DNA of 34,808 bases from the NCBI GenBank assembly GCA_017620135.1, contig JAFZQZ010000044.1, forward strand, positions 1 to 34,808, written 5' to 3'. Made by a program: the position numbers and the translations under genes. The notes under the pieces were generated by a model. It was given only the letters and a program-made list of their open reading frames with translations. It did no database searches and was not told the DNA's origin. The DNA is from Bacillota bacterium (lineage in GTDB: Bacteria > Bacillota > Clostridia > Lachnospirales > Bianqueaceae). Positions 25,343 through 34,107 of the stretch are shown here, one piece after another. Every line of letters starts with the position of its first letter. Within the stretch, counting starts at the first letter, position 1.

Positions 25343-27073
25343 ATGATTGGTTATTTCAGGCTGATGTCGCAAGTCGGAACGATCGCCGTGATCCTTCTGG
25401 TTGTTTTGATCATTGCGGCTGTCCTGTATCTTTATATTCTGGAGAAGAAGAGAAAAGAGCGTTCCAGAAAGAGAGCGGAAGAACGTCGGAGAAGACGGGA
25501 AGAAGCGCTTGCCAAGATGCGCGAGGAAGAAGAGAATGGCACTGCTTTCAAGCGTGCCATGGAAGAGCGCAACCAGGTAAAACAGGCGGAAGATCCCAAA
25601 CAGGTCTCCCGTACGAAAGATATCGATACGCTGACCAATGTCCGGGTCGAGGATTCCAACATGTTCCAAACCGGCAAACATCGGTTCAGCACAGGCAAGA
25701 TCAGTGTGCCCGCTGAGGAAGCAGAAAAGGCTTCGGAACCTGCTCCGGCAGCGGTACAGCCTGCACCTGTAGTTCAGGCAGCGCCGGAACCGGCAGTCGT
25801 CCGTGAACCCGTGATCCAGCCTCAGCCTGTAAAGGAACCTGAAGTGCAGCCTGAACCGACTCGTGTTGTTGAACCCGTTGTTCAGTCTCAGCCCGCACCG
25901 GTATCTCAGCCTGTCGCTCCTGTTGTTTCCATTCCCGGGTTTGCGGAAGGACCGAAGCCTGCTGTCGAAGCAGTGGAAGAACCTGTAATGGAAGAGATCC
26001 TTTCCGAGGAAAACCGTAAGTTTGATTTCAAGAAATGGGCTTCTCAGCTGGATGAAGAGATCGAAGTCGAAAAACCGGTCTATATCGAAACTCCTGTACA
26101 GGAAGAAACAGCGGAAGACGAACTGACCTTCGAGATCGTGACCGATGATACGTCAGCTCCGGCGTCCGTGATCATGGAAGAAAAAGCGGAAGAAGCGGTG
26201 GAAGAGATCTCTGCTATGCCGTCGTTCGTCACGCGTACACCGGCAGCGCCTGTTCAGCAGACACCCGTACAACCCTCACCTGTTCAGTCCGCGCCAGTGC
26301 AGCAGCAGGCACCTGCTTCTCCCCGCGCAGCTCAGTCTGCGGTGGTCAGTGCGCCTCGTGTAACGGAGAGAGCATATCAGGTCCTGGAAACGGTCGAGGA
26401 AGACCATTCCGCGAAGGAAAAAGAATTCGAGGATATCACGGATGTGGCTCCCATCATTCGGCAGCAGCAGGCTATGAATAAGAAGCCGGATATCGTCGAT
26501 GAAGTGCTGGATATTCCGGCAACCAGACAGACGCTGGATATCCCGATGGAAAAACCTGTCCAGGCAGCTCCGGCCCCCGCGCCGATGCCTGCGCCTGCTC
26601 CCGCTCCGATGCCTGCCGCATCGGCTGTTGCGGAAGAGATCTCGGACGAAGAATATGACGATGAAAACGAAGAAGATTACTTCGATCCCGATGATCCGGA
26701 AACGATCCGGTTAAAGAAGATCGCGCTGCGCCGTGCGGAACGTGAGCTTCGTATGAAGGAGAAAGAACGGTATGCCGCTGAACTGGCAGGCGTAGAAATT
26801 CCGGAAACCGGATACGATGAAGATGATGAAGAATACGATGACGAGGATGATGAAGACTTCGAAGATGAGACCGAAGAAGAAAAAGGCGGCGCGCTTCGGG
26901 TCGTCCTGTGGATCATCGCTGCGCTTCTTTCATTGTTCTGTGTCGGTGCGATCCTGTATCTGATGTTCGGAGACTTTATCTCCGGTCTGAGACATTCTCA
27001 GGAAACGCTTCAGGCTGTTATGTGTGAACTGCCAGACAGCATCAAAGAACCTGTCAGCTGGTTTCTTCTGTAA
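25343..27073 (+). CDS. Unrecognised membrane protein, proline-rich and acidic
   Basis: I do not recognise the family. The 576-residue product has a membrane segment at about 10-32, a highly basic then mixed-charge coiled-coil stretch (KKRKERSRKRAEERRRRREE) at about 33-70, a Pro/Ala/Val/Gln-rich region at about 130-200 and again at 295-330 and 405-425, an acidic run near 430-515 (DDEEYDDEDDEDFEDE), and a second membrane segment at about 520-546 with a ~30-residue tail. By the positive-inside rule, the long middle part should be cytoplasmic, with both ends outside. ATG 25343 is chosen because GAGGTG (25331-25336) is its ribosome binding site; GTG 25334 lies inside that site. The WalR-like box upstream suggests a link to the cell envelope. 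A terminator follows, so it is monocistronic. Confidence 0.8.
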   Translation: MIGYFRLMSQVGTIAVILLVVLIIAAVLYLYILEKKRKERSRKRAEERRRRREEALAKMREEEENGTAFKRAMEERNQVKQAEDPKQVSRTKDIDTLTNVRVEDSNMFQTGKHRFSTGKISVPAEEAEKASEPAPAAVQPAPVVQAAPEPAVVREPVIQPQPVKEPEVQPEPTRVVEPVVQSQPAPVSQPVAPVVSIPGFAEGPKPAVEAVEEPVMEEILSEENRKFDFKKWASQLDEEIEVEKPVYIETPVQEETAEDELTFEIVTDDTSAPASVIMEEKAEEAVEEISAMPSFVTRTPAAPVQQTPVQPSPVQSAPVQQQAPASPRAAQSAVVSAPRVTERAYQVLETVEEDHSAKEKEFEDITDVAPIIRQQQAMNKKPDIVDEVLDIPATRQTLDIPMEKPVQAAPAPAPMPAPAPAPMPAASAVAEEISDEEYDDENEEDYFDPDDPETIRLKKIALRRAERELRMKEKERYAAELAGVEIPETGYDEDDEEYDDEDDEDFEDETEEEKGGALRVVLWIIAALLSLFCVGAILYLMFGDFISGLRHSQETLQAVMCELPDSIKEPVSWFLL

Positions 27074-27096
27074 AAGCTGACTTTTCGGCTGAAATG

Positions 27097-27147
27097 AAAA
27101 GAGCCGTCCCTTGGTCAAATCGGTATTCCAAGGAACGGCTCTTTTTT
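27097..27147 (+). terminator. Terminator of the proline-rich protein gene, probably bidirectional
   Basis: AAAAGAGCCGT (27097-27107) pairs with ACGGCTCTTTT (27135-27145), one mismatch, then CCTTGG (27109-27114) pairs with CCAAGG (27128-27133). It is followed by T residues to 27147. A tracts on the 5' side would let it also stop minus-strand transcripts from the tRNA gene. Confidence 0.92.
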
Positions 27148-27148
27148 C

Positions 27149-27177
27149 AAAAGAAAAGGGATCCTTTGAAGGATCCC
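27149..27177 (-). terminator. Terminator of tRNA-Trp, minus strand
   Basis: Read on the minus strand, GGGATCC and GGATCCC form a 7-bp stem (27158-27164 with 27171-27177) around TTCAAA, followed by TTTTCTTTT. It lies 13 bases past the tRNA 3' end. Confidence 0.75.
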
Positions 27178-27189
27178 GCAAACACTAAG

Positions 27190-27260
27190 CAGGGGCAACA
27201 AGAGTCGAACTCGTATCTACGGTTTTGGAGACCGCTGCTCTACCATTGAACTATGCCCCT
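27190..27260 (-). tRNA. trnW: tRNA-Trp, anticodon CCA
   Basis: Minus-strand cloverleaf of 71 bases. Acceptor AGGGGCA pairs with TGCCCCT, discriminator G follows, the D arm is GTTC-loop-GAGC, the anticodon stem is GCGGT/ACCGT with loop CTCCAAA (anticodon CCA), and the T loop is TTCGACT. G73 and the CCA anticodon fit tryptophan. The 3' CCA is not encoded, so it must be added after transcription. It is a lone tRNA gene, opposite in direction to all protein genes here. Confidence 0.95.
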
Positions 27261-27276
27261 GTAAAGACACTGATAT

Positions 27277-27305
27277 AGTGTACCTGATTTAGTTAGATTT
27301 GTCAA
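27277..27305 (-). promoter_or_regulatory. Promoter of tRNA-Trp, minus strand
   Basis: On the minus strand, TTGACA (27300-27305), 17-base spacer, TACACT (27277-27282). The predicted start is about 10 bases before the mature tRNA 5' end. The -35 is a perfect consensus. Confidence 0.82.
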
Positions 27306-27314
27306 GCAAAAATC

Positions 27315-27343
27315 TTGGAATTGAGCGTTGTTTATGGTACAAT
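27315..27343 (+). promoter_or_regulatory. Promoter of the methyltransferase-pulA-scpAB operon
   Basis: TTGGAA (27315-27320), 17-base spacer, TACAAT (27338-27343) with an extended-10 TG at 27335-27336. It lies back to back with the tRNA-Trp promoter, with nine bases between the two -35 elements. It is the only clear promoter for the downstream cluster. Confidence 0.7.
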
Positions 27344-27380
27344 ACAGGTTATGTGATTTTGATTATCAAGGAACTTGTTT

Positions 27381-28577
27381 ATGATAAAAATTGATGTTAT
27401 TCCCAGGATCGCACGTGAGGATCTGATCCGGCTGACATTTTCTTCTCCAAGAAATGATGAAACCGTATCAAAAGAAAACCAGGTCAGAAAGATCGTGGTA
27501 AAGCCGGTCATCATCCGGCAAAAGAAAATGCTCCAGGCCGAGAGCTTTACGGAAAAGCAGGCTTTTCAAAAGAATATAGCCTTTGAAGAACTTGCGCGTT
27601 TTACCGAAGATCAGATGGACCGGTTCGCTGAGATCAACGCTCAGCTGCCGGATCGTCACGTGCTTGTCCGTATTTCTAAAAAAGGAAAGATATTTTTCCA
27701 GGAAAAGAAGGAAGAAAACCAGGCGCCTGAAAAGGTTTCTGTACAGAACAGAGAAAAGAAATACCTCCTTCGTCCGGAGGAAATGAGCGCACCGCTGATC
27801 GATCTCGGCGTCATCACGAAGGACGGAAAGATCGTTCAGTCGAAATATGATAAGTTTCGCCAGATCAACCGTTTCGTCGAGATGATCGATGACGGGATCG
27901 AAGCGGATATTACAAGTCTGAATATCATTGATTTCGGATGCGGGAAGTCGTATCTGACTTTCGTGCTGTATGAATATCTGACAAAAGTCAGAAACATCCA
28001 GGTACAGATGGTCGGACTGGATCTGAAGGAAGATGTGATCCGGAAATGCAACGAGATTGCCGAATCCTATGGCTATTCGGGCCTTCATTTCGAAGTCGGG
28101 GATATCGCCGGTTTTGATCCGCCGTTCAAAGTCGATCTGGTCATCAGTCTGCACGCCTGTGATACCGCTACCGATCTGGCACTCGCGAACGCGGTAAACT
28201 GGGATACGGAAAGGATCTATTCCGTTCCCTGCTGCCAGCATGAACTGAATGCGCAGATGAAAGCGGGATCTTTCGGAAGCCTTTCGCAGTATGGGCTGTT
28301 CAAGGAGCGTTTCGCGGCTCTTCTGACAGACGCGCTTCGGGCGGATCTGTTAAGAGCCAGCGGATATACGGTAGATGTACTGGAATTTGTGGATATGTCG
28401 CATTCTCCTAAGAACGTGCTGCTGAGGGCCAGAAAGATACGATCCCGTAATACAGGAAAGATGGCGGCAGGAAAAGCACTTCTGCGCGCGAAAGAAGCGA
28501 TGGAGACCTATCAGGTCGATCCTATGCTGTATGAGTTATTATTCGGATCAGGAAAGGAGGAAGAACAGCATGAGTAA
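27381..28577 (+). CDS. SAM-dependent methyltransferase, methyltransferase_32-like
   Basis: A 398-residue class I methyltransferase of unknown substrate. The first ~150 residues are a less conserved N-terminal region. The Rossmann part begins with motif I IIDFGCGKSYLT (about residues 182-193), continues with MVGLDLKEDV, then SLHACDTATDLAL (about 256-268), and has the PCCQHE motif (283-288), which I associate with the family that includes the tRNA methyltransferase TRM13-like group. RNA modification is therefore possible but unproven. ATG 27381 lies 8 bases after AAGGA; TTG 27375 is too close to that site. It overlaps pulA by 8 bases. Confidence 0.85.
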   Translation: MIKIDVIPRIAREDLIRLTFSSPRNDETVSKENQVRKIVVKPVIIRQKKMLQAESFTEKQAFQKNIAFEELARFTEDQMDRFAEINAQLPDRHVLVRISKKGKIFFQEKKEENQAPEKVSVQNREKKYLLRPEEMSAPLIDLGVITKDGKIVQSKYDKFRQINRFVEMIDDGIEADITSLNIIDFGCGKSYLTFVLYEYLTKVRNIQVQMVGLDLKEDVIRKCNEIAESYGYSGLHFEVGDIAGFDPPFKVDLVISLHACDTATDLALANAVNWDTERIYSVPCCQHELNAQMKAGSFGSLSQYGLFKERFAALLTDALRADLLRASGYTVDVLEFVDMSHSPKNVLLRARKIRSRNTGKMAAGKALLRAKEAMETYQVDPMLYELLFGSGKEEEQHE

Positions 28578-30723
28578 ACTTCCTTCTGTCGATCTCCGGA
28601 TCGGAACACGTCAGTTTAAGGATATTCCTTCCCTTGTCCGATATTACACATCTTCCGAATTTGAACGGGAATATACGTATTACGGACAGGATCTCGGCTG
28701 CAGCGTGACGCCCGAAAGAGCGGTCTTTAAGCTCTGGTCACCGGCCGCGGAGAAGGTGGAGATCCTTTTGTATCACGGGGGAAGCTGCGCGGAAGGACAG
28801 AATCAGGACGCGGATCCGCACCTGATCGAAGGCTATGAAAAACCTTTCCGGAGCATTCCGATGACGAAAGGTCCCCAAGGCGTTTTCGAGGCGTCTTTGC
28901 CCGGGGATCATCACGGGACCTATTATACATATCGGATCTATATCGGCGGAGAATGGGTGGAAAGCGCGGATCCCTATGCCAAAGCAGCCGGCGTCAACGG
29001 GCGAAGGTCCATGGCAGTCGATCTTTCGCGGACAAATCCCGAAGGATGGGAGCGTGATTCTTTCCGCTATACCGGGGAAGGTACGGAAGCGATCGTCTGG
29101 GAAGTACATGTCCGGGATTTCTCCTATTCAGAATCGTCCGGAATGAAAAACTGCGGTAAGTTTCTGGCTTTCACGGAAAAGGGGACCGTTCTTCAGGAAA
29201 ACGGGCGGCCCAACGATCAGTATCCGACGGGTATCGATTATCTGCAGAAACTGGGGATCACCCATGTACAGTTTCTGCCTCTGATGGATTACGCGACGGT
29301 CGATGAGTCCAAGCCGGATCTGGATCAGTACAACTGGGGCTATGATCCGCTCAACTATATGGTCCCGGAAGGATCTTACGCGACAGACCCGTTCCACGGA
29401 GAAGTCAGGATCCGCGAAATGAAGCAGATGATCCAGGCACTGCATAAAGCCGGGATCGGTGTGGTGATGGACGTTGTTTATAATCACACCTATTTCACCG
29501 AAGCATCCTGGTTCCATAAGGTCATGCCTTACTATTATCATCGCACGCTACCTGACGGGACGATTGGAAATGCCTCCGGATGCGGAAACGAAACTGCTTC
29601 CGAACGCAGTATGTTCCGCCTGTATATGCTGGATTCTCTGAAGTATTTAGCGGAAGAGTATCATGTCGACGGGTTCCGTTTCGACCTGATGGGGATCCAT
29701 GATGTCGATACGATGAATGAGATCCGTTCCATGCTGGACGGGATCAGAGGGAAAAACTATCTCACCTATGGAGAACCGTGGGCCGCGCTGCCGGTCGCTA
29801 TTCCAAAGTATAAAAAACATCCTCTGTACGCCGCGGACAAACCGCATATGGATCTGCTGGATCCAAGGATCCGGGTCTTTGATGATGTCACCCGTGATCT
29901 GATCAAGGGAGATGCCTTTGAGAAGCTTCGGATCGGATATGCCAACGGCGCCGGATTTGTGGAAAAAGAAGTGGCGGACGCCATTCTGGGACATCCCGCG
30001 TGGACAAGTGAAGGAAGAGAAGAAGGCAAGTCGCAGTCGGTGACCTATGTCAGCAGTCATGATAATTATACGCTGTGGGATAAACTGACGATGACCGCTT
30101 CTTCCGACGGATCGGGATTTGACTCTCCGGAACTGATCCGTCTGGCCGTCAATAAGCTTTGCGCGTCGATCGTCCTGACGTCGCAGGGAATGAGTTTTAT
30201 GCAGGCCGGAGAAGAGTTCGGCCGGACCAAATACGGAGAGGGCAACAGCTACAATTCCGCAAGCCGCATCAATATGCTTGACTGGAAAAGAACGGTGACC
30301 TTCAGAGAACTGACTGATTATTACCGCGGTCTGATCGCGATCAGGCGGATGTCTTCCTGTCTGACGGATGAAAGCGGGAAGAGCGCCCGTTCGATCGTAT
30401 TCCATCAGTTGACGGATCAGATCATCGCCTATACGATCCGTGGAAGAAAAGCATTTGATCCGAGAATGCTCCTCGTGATCTTCAATGCCGGCGCGGAAGG
30501 CGCCATGGTAGATCTCGGGACCGGTCTTTCGAAAGAGGAAGCGGCTGATCTGCCAAACCGATGGAATGTACTCGCCGGCGAGACCTATGCCGGCGTCAGG
30601 AAACAGTATCAGGTAGACGGTACACGTTTTTATGTTTACAAACGCGGGGTTCTGATCGCGTCTTCCGTTAGCCGTGTTGCCGATGATCTTGATTCGTTCA
30701 GAGGAAGAGGAGGAAGAATATGA
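28570..30723 (+). CDS. pulA: Type I pullulanase (glycogen/starch debranching)
   Basis: Hydrolyses alpha-1,6 links in pullulan, glycogen or limit dextrins. The 717-residue product has a CBM48-like N-terminal region (about 45-130) and a GH13 barrel. The pullulanase signature YNWGYDP is at 254-260, nucleophile Asp372 in FRFDLMG, acid/base Glu402 in YGEPWAA, and transition-state Asp498 in SSHDNYT. VMDVVYNHT is also present. There is no signal peptide, so it should work in the cytosol on stored glycogen or imported maltodextrins. ATG 28570 follows AAAGGAGG (28553-28560). It overlaps the aminotransferase gene by 4 bases (ATGA). Confidence 0.95.
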   Translation: MSKLPSVDLRIGTRQFKDIPSLVRYYTSSEFEREYTYYGQDLGCSVTPERAVFKLWSPAAEKVEILLYHGGSCAEGQNQDADPHLIEGYEKPFRSIPMTKGPQGVFEASLPGDHHGTYYTYRIYIGGEWVESADPYAKAAGVNGRRSMAVDLSRTNPEGWERDSFRYTGEGTEAIVWEVHVRDFSYSESSGMKNCGKFLAFTEKGTVLQENGRPNDQYPTGIDYLQKLGITHVQFLPLMDYATVDESKPDLDQYNWGYDPLNYMVPEGSYATDPFHGEVRIREMKQMIQALHKAGIGVVMDVVYNHTYFTEASWFHKVMPYYYHRTLPDGTIGNASGCGNETASERSMFRLYMLDSLKYLAEEYHVDGFRFDLMGIHDVDTMNEIRSMLDGIRGKNYLTYGEPWAALPVAIPKYKKHPLYAADKPHMDLLDPRIRVFDDVTRDLIKGDAFEKLRIGYANGAGFVEKEVADAILGHPAWTSEGREEGKSQSVTYVSSHDNYTLWDKLTMTASSDGSGFDSPELIRLAVNKLCASIVLTSQGMSFMQAGEEFGRTKYGEGNSYNSASRINMLDWKRTVTFRELTDYYRGLIAIRRMSSCLTDESGKSARSIVFHQLTDQIIAYTIRGRKAFDPRMLLVIFNAGAEGAMVDLGTGLSKEEAADLPNRWNVLAGETYAGVRKQYQVDGTRFYVYKRGVLIASSVSRVADDLDSFRGRGGRI

Positions 30724-31910
30724 TTTCCAGAAAGATGAGTTACCTGGCGAAAAACGGATCCGCGATCCGCGCCATGTTTGAAGAAGGCAAGGAAATGGCA
30801 GCGAAATTCGGCAAAGAGAATGTCTATGACTTTTCTCTCGGCAATCCCAACACACCGGCTCCGGAGATCATCCGGGAGACCGCGATCCGGCTGCTGAATG
30901 AATCCGATCCGGTCTTTCTGCACGGCTATATGAGCAATGTCGGGTATGAGAACGTTCGTGACAGCATTGCGGCTGATCTGAACCGCCGGTTCGGTACCGC
31001 TTATGACAGAAAACATCTGGTCATGACGGTAGGGGCGGCCGGCGCGATGAATGTCGCGCTGAAAACCGTACTGGACGCCGGTGATGAAGTCGTGATCCAG
31101 GCGCCGTATTTCGGTGAGTATAATAACTATATCTCGAACTTTGAAGGTGTTCCCGTGATCATCTCTCCGAGAGAAGAGGACTTTTCACTGAATCTTTCGG
31201 AAATGGAGCAGAAGATCGGACCGAAGACGAAAGCGCTGATCCTGAACAGCCCCAATAACCCGACAGGCGTGATCTATCCGGAAAAGGATATCATCGCGCT
31301 GGCGGATCTTCTGAGACAAAAACAGGCACAGTACGGCCACGCGATCTATCTGATCAGTGACGAACCGTACCGGGAGATTGTCTTTGGCGATTATCAGGTA
31401 CCGCATCTGCCGGATTACTATGATAATACCTTTGTGGGTTACAGCTACAGCAAATCCCTTTCGCTTCCGGGTGAGCGGATCGGCTATCTGCTGATCAGCC
31501 CGAAGATGGAAGATCTGGACGAAACAGTCGGAGCCGCGGCGGTCGCGAACCGGATCCTGGGATTTGTCAACGCGCCGTCCCTGATGCAGCAGGTCGTTGC
31601 CTGCTGCGCGGATCAGACGTCCGACATGGGTGTCTATATCCGGAACAGAGAAGTCCTATACCGCGAGCTGACTGCCTACGGATATCAGATGGTGGAGCCG
31701 AAAGGTGCATTTTACATGTTCCCGAAGTGCCCGATCCCGGATGATAAGGCTTTCTGTCAGGCAGCCAAGAAATACCGGATCCTGATCGTCCCGGGAAGCA
31801 CGTTTATGGGTCCCGGCTATTTCCGACTGGCATTTTGCGTTTCGGAAAAAACGGTACTGGATTCTCTGGAAGGATTCAGACTTCTTGCACACGAATACGG
31901 AATGAATTAA
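30720..31910 (+). CDS. PLP-dependent aminotransferase, class I/II (AspC-like)
   Basis: A 396-residue fold-type I aminotransferase. NSPNNPTGVIY (the PLP-binding Asn-Pro segment), SDEPYREIVF and the Schiff-base lysine Lys245 in YSYSKSLSLPGERIGY are present, and the carboxylate-binding Arg appears in YFRLAFC near the C-terminus. Substrate cannot be fixed from sequence; aspartate or a broad amino-acid range is likely. Starts at ATG 30720 after GAGGAGG, overlapping pulA by 4 bases, so the two are coupled though their chemistry is unrelated. Confidence 0.92.
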   Translation: MISRKMSYLAKNGSAIRAMFEEGKEMAAKFGKENVYDFSLGNPNTPAPEIIRETAIRLLNESDPVFLHGYMSNVGYENVRDSIAADLNRRFGTAYDRKHLVMTVGAAGAMNVALKTVLDAGDEVVIQAPYFGEYNNYISNFEGVPVIISPREEDFSLNLSEMEQKIGPKTKALILNSPNNPTGVIYPEKDIIALADLLRQKQAQYGHAIYLISDEPYREIVFGDYQVPHLPDYYDNTFVGYSYSKSLSLPGERIGYLLISPKMEDLDETVGAAAVANRILGFVNAPSLMQQVVACCADQTSDMGVYIRNREVLYRELTAYGYQMVEPKGAFYMFPKCPIPDDKAFCQAAKKYRILIVPGSTFMGPGYFRLAFCVSEKTVLDSLEGFRLLAHEYGMN

Positions 31911-31925
31911 AAAGGAACGGACAGC

Positions 31926-32789
31926 ATGGATGCTTTGATCAGCGCAGATATTGCCGCACTCTATCAGGAAAAAGACTTTGACGTAGTGATCGACGAAGGC
32001 CTTTACGGAATGAAATGCCGGATCCTGTCCGAAGAAGAATTTCTGCGTGGTGAAACATGGATTAAAGTCGATATGGAATATGGCTATCAGGGCTATGTTC
32101 CTCGCACTTCGTTGAGGAATACCACCTGGGAAGAGCTGATGGGGCCGGGAGAGAGTCTTCTTCGTGTCACCAGAAGATATATCGATATACTAAGTGAACC
32201 TAAGGTCGTCAGCCGGATCCTCGCGAGCGTTCCCCGCGGCGGGGTCATCGCTAGAGCGGGAGAAGGATTCCAGTCGGAACTTCCGAACGGATGGATGGCG
32301 GTTCGAATGGTCAGCGGAGAGATCGGATATACGAAAACTTCTTTCGCGCGGGCGTACCGGGAGATCAGCCGGACGGTCCCGAAAGATGAAGAAGCGTTCC
32401 GTGACGATCTGATCCGTGATGTTTTCGCGTATGAAGGAACGGCGTACCGTTGGGGCGGAAAGAGTCCGCTGGGGATCGACTGTTCAGGTCTTTGTTCCAT
32501 CGTCTATCTGATGAATGGTGTGATCATCTACAGGGACGCCGCGATCAAAGAGGGCTTTCCGCTTAAGAATATTCCGATCGATCAGATCAGAAAAGGCGAT
32601 CTGATCTTCTTCCCGGGGCATGTGGCCATGTATCTGGGCGGTGAGAGAAAACTGTACATTCATTCGACAGCCAAAGCGGGAAGCGATGGTGTAGATATCA
32701 ACAGTCTCAGCGAAACGGATCCGCTGTTTAGAAAAGATCTTCTGGAAAGTATCGAGGGGATCGGCTCACTGTTCGGAGACAGACGCTGA
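31926..32789 (+). CDS. NlpC/P60 family peptidase with SH3-like domains, cytosolic
   Basis: A 287-residue cysteine peptidase. About residues 1-165 look like one or two bacterial SH3-type domains (YGYQGYVPRTSL, GEIGYTKTSF). The NlpC/P60 catalytic domain follows with Cys186 in GIDCSGLCS, His232 in PGHVAMYLG and His246 in YIHST. No signal peptide or membrane segment is present. In this it resembles YkfC, which cuts gamma-D-glutamyl bonds of murein peptides inside the cell, so a role in wall-peptide recycling is likely. It overlaps scpA by one base. Confidence 0.88.
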   Translation: MDALISADIAALYQEKDFDVVIDEGLYGMKCRILSEEEFLRGETWIKVDMEYGYQGYVPRTSLRNTTWEELMGPGESLLRVTRRYIDILSEPKVVSRILASVPRGGVIARAGEGFQSELPNGWMAVRMVSGEIGYTKTSFARAYREISRTVPKDEEAFRDDLIRDVFAYEGTAYRWGGKSPLGIDCSGLCSIVYLMNGVIIYRDAAIKEGFPLKNIPIDQIRKGDLIFFPGHVAMYLGGERKLYIHSTAKAGSDGVDINSLSETDPLFRKDLLESIEGIGSLFGDRR

Positions 32790-33562
32790 TGGAGGGACTG
32801 AGTTTCAAACTGCCGGTCTTTGAAGGACCGCTTGACCTTCTGCTGCATCTGATCGAAAAGAATAAGCTGGATATCTATGATATCCCTATTCTGGAGATCA
32901 CGAGGCAGTACCTGGATTTCCTCCGGTCCTGGGACGAGATGAATCTGGAGATAGCCAGCGAGTTTATCGTCATGGCAGCCAGGCTCATCAATATCAAGGC
33001 CAAGCGTCTTTTGCCCGAAGCGGAAAAGAAAGAGGAAGAGGAAGAAGACGAAGAGGCCGAGCTGATCCGCCGGTTGCTGATCTATAAGCAGTATAAGGAT
33101 GCGTCCGCGAATCTCAAAAACATGCTTCAGCCATACCGGGAGGAGATCTTCTTCAGAAGTCCGCAGACGATCCTGGGAGAAAGACCGGTGCCTTCCGCGG
33201 AAGAGCTTTTATCGGGGATCAGTCTGGAAGAGCTGTATGCGCTGATGCAGCGTCAGGAACGGCTCGGGAAGGAAATGATCGATCCGATCCGGTCCGGCTT
33301 CAATTCCATCAGACAGGATACCTATACAGTGGCCGAGAAGATCGAACATCTGCAAAGAAGCCTGGAACTGTTCGAGGAAGTCAGCTTTTACCGGCTTCGC
33401 AGTGAGAGCCATTCCAAGGAAGAGACCATTACCTATTTTATGGCGATGCTGGAGCTGTCCCGAATGAATCAGGCTGTCCTTCGCCAGTCGCGCCTTTTCG
33501 GCGATATCATCGTTTCCAGAAAGTCATCTGATCATTCAGAGGAGGAGGCAGTACAAGAATGA
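32789..33562 (+). CDS. scpA: Segregation and condensation protein A (kleisin)
   Basis: ScpA bridges the SMC heads in the bacterial condensin. The 257-residue product has the N-terminal FEGPLDLLLHLIEKNKLDIYDI, the ARLINIKAKRLLP segment, an acidic linker (KKEEEEEDEEAEL) and a C-terminal winged-helix region. Its ATG overlaps the upstream TGA by one base, and its stop overlaps scpB (ATGA). Length is typical. Confidence 0.96.
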   Translation: MEGLSFKLPVFEGPLDLLLHLIEKNKLDIYDIPILEITRQYLDFLRSWDEMNLEIASEFIVMAARLINIKAKRLLPEAEKKEEEEEDEEAELIRRLLIYKQYKDASANLKNMLQPYREEIFFRSPQTILGERPVPSAEELLSGISLEELYALMQRQERLGKEMIDPIRSGFNSIRQDTYTVAEKIEHLQRSLELFEEVSFYRLRSESHSKEETITYFMAMLELSRMNQAVLRQSRLFGDIIVSRKSSDHSEEEAVQE

Positions 33563-34107
33563 AAAAACGTTGTCCTGGCCAGGAACTCAAAACACTGGAG
33601 GCTCTTCTGTTCGCGTCAGGTGAACCGGTCAGTCTTCGTGAAATGACGAGGGTACTGAATCTGGATGAAAAACAGGTCGAACGACTGATCGTTCAGCTGA
33701 AAAGGATCTATGAAGAAAAACAAAGCGGGATCCAGATCGAACGGCTGGAAAACCGTTTTCAGATGACCACGAGACCGCTGTATTACGAAGCGATCCGTGT
33801 GCTCTATCAGACCAAACAGGCGATCCGGCTGACAGACACACAGCTGGAGACACTTTCGATCATCGTTTACCGCCAGCCTGTGACCAGACAGGAAGTCAGC
33901 GATATTCGCGGCGTTGCCAGCGATAACGTGATCAGCCGTCTGATCCAGTACGATCTGGTAGAGGAAGCCGGACGAATGAGAGCGCCGGGAAGGCCGATCC
34001 TTCTGAAGACGACGGATCGGTTCCTCCGGGTCTTCGGACTGGAGAGCGTTCATGACCTTCCCCATCTGCCTCCGCAGCAGGAAATGATCCGGGAGGAAGA
34101 AGACTGA
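33559..34107 (+). CDS. scpB: Segregation and condensation protein B
   Basis: ScpB forms a dimer that binds ScpA in the Smc-ScpAB complex. The 182-residue product has two winged-helix domains: LEALLFASGEPVSLREM at the N-terminus and LSIIVYRQPVTRQEVSDIRGV in the middle, then GRPILLKTTDRFLRVFGLESV. Its start overlaps scpA by 4 bases and its stop overlaps rluB by one base. Confidence 0.96.
   Translation: MKKRCPGQELKTLEALLFASGEPVSLREMTRVLNLDEKQVERLIVQLKRIYEEKQSGIQIERLENRFQMTTRPLYYEAIRVLYQTKQAIRLTDTQLETLSIIVYRQPVTRQEVSDIRGVASDNVISRLIQYDLVEEAGRMRAPGRPILLKTTDRFLRVFGLESVHDLPHLPPQQEMIREEED

Noticed and set aside
26641-26880. Repetitive GAA/GAT-rich stretch considered as a tandem DNA repeat
   Set aside because: It is low-complexity coding sequence for an acidic run; no unit repeats exactly and the frame continues into a membrane segment.
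27158-27177. GGGATCC hairpin as an attenuator for the methyltransferase gene
   Set aside because: It lies upstream of that gene's promoter; the T tract is on the minus strand, so it fits as the tRNA-Trp terminator.
29647-30855. 402-residue minus-strand open frame opposite pulA
   Set aside because: Shadow of the pullulanase gene, whose catalytic motifs are all on the plus strand; no family resemblance on the minus strand.
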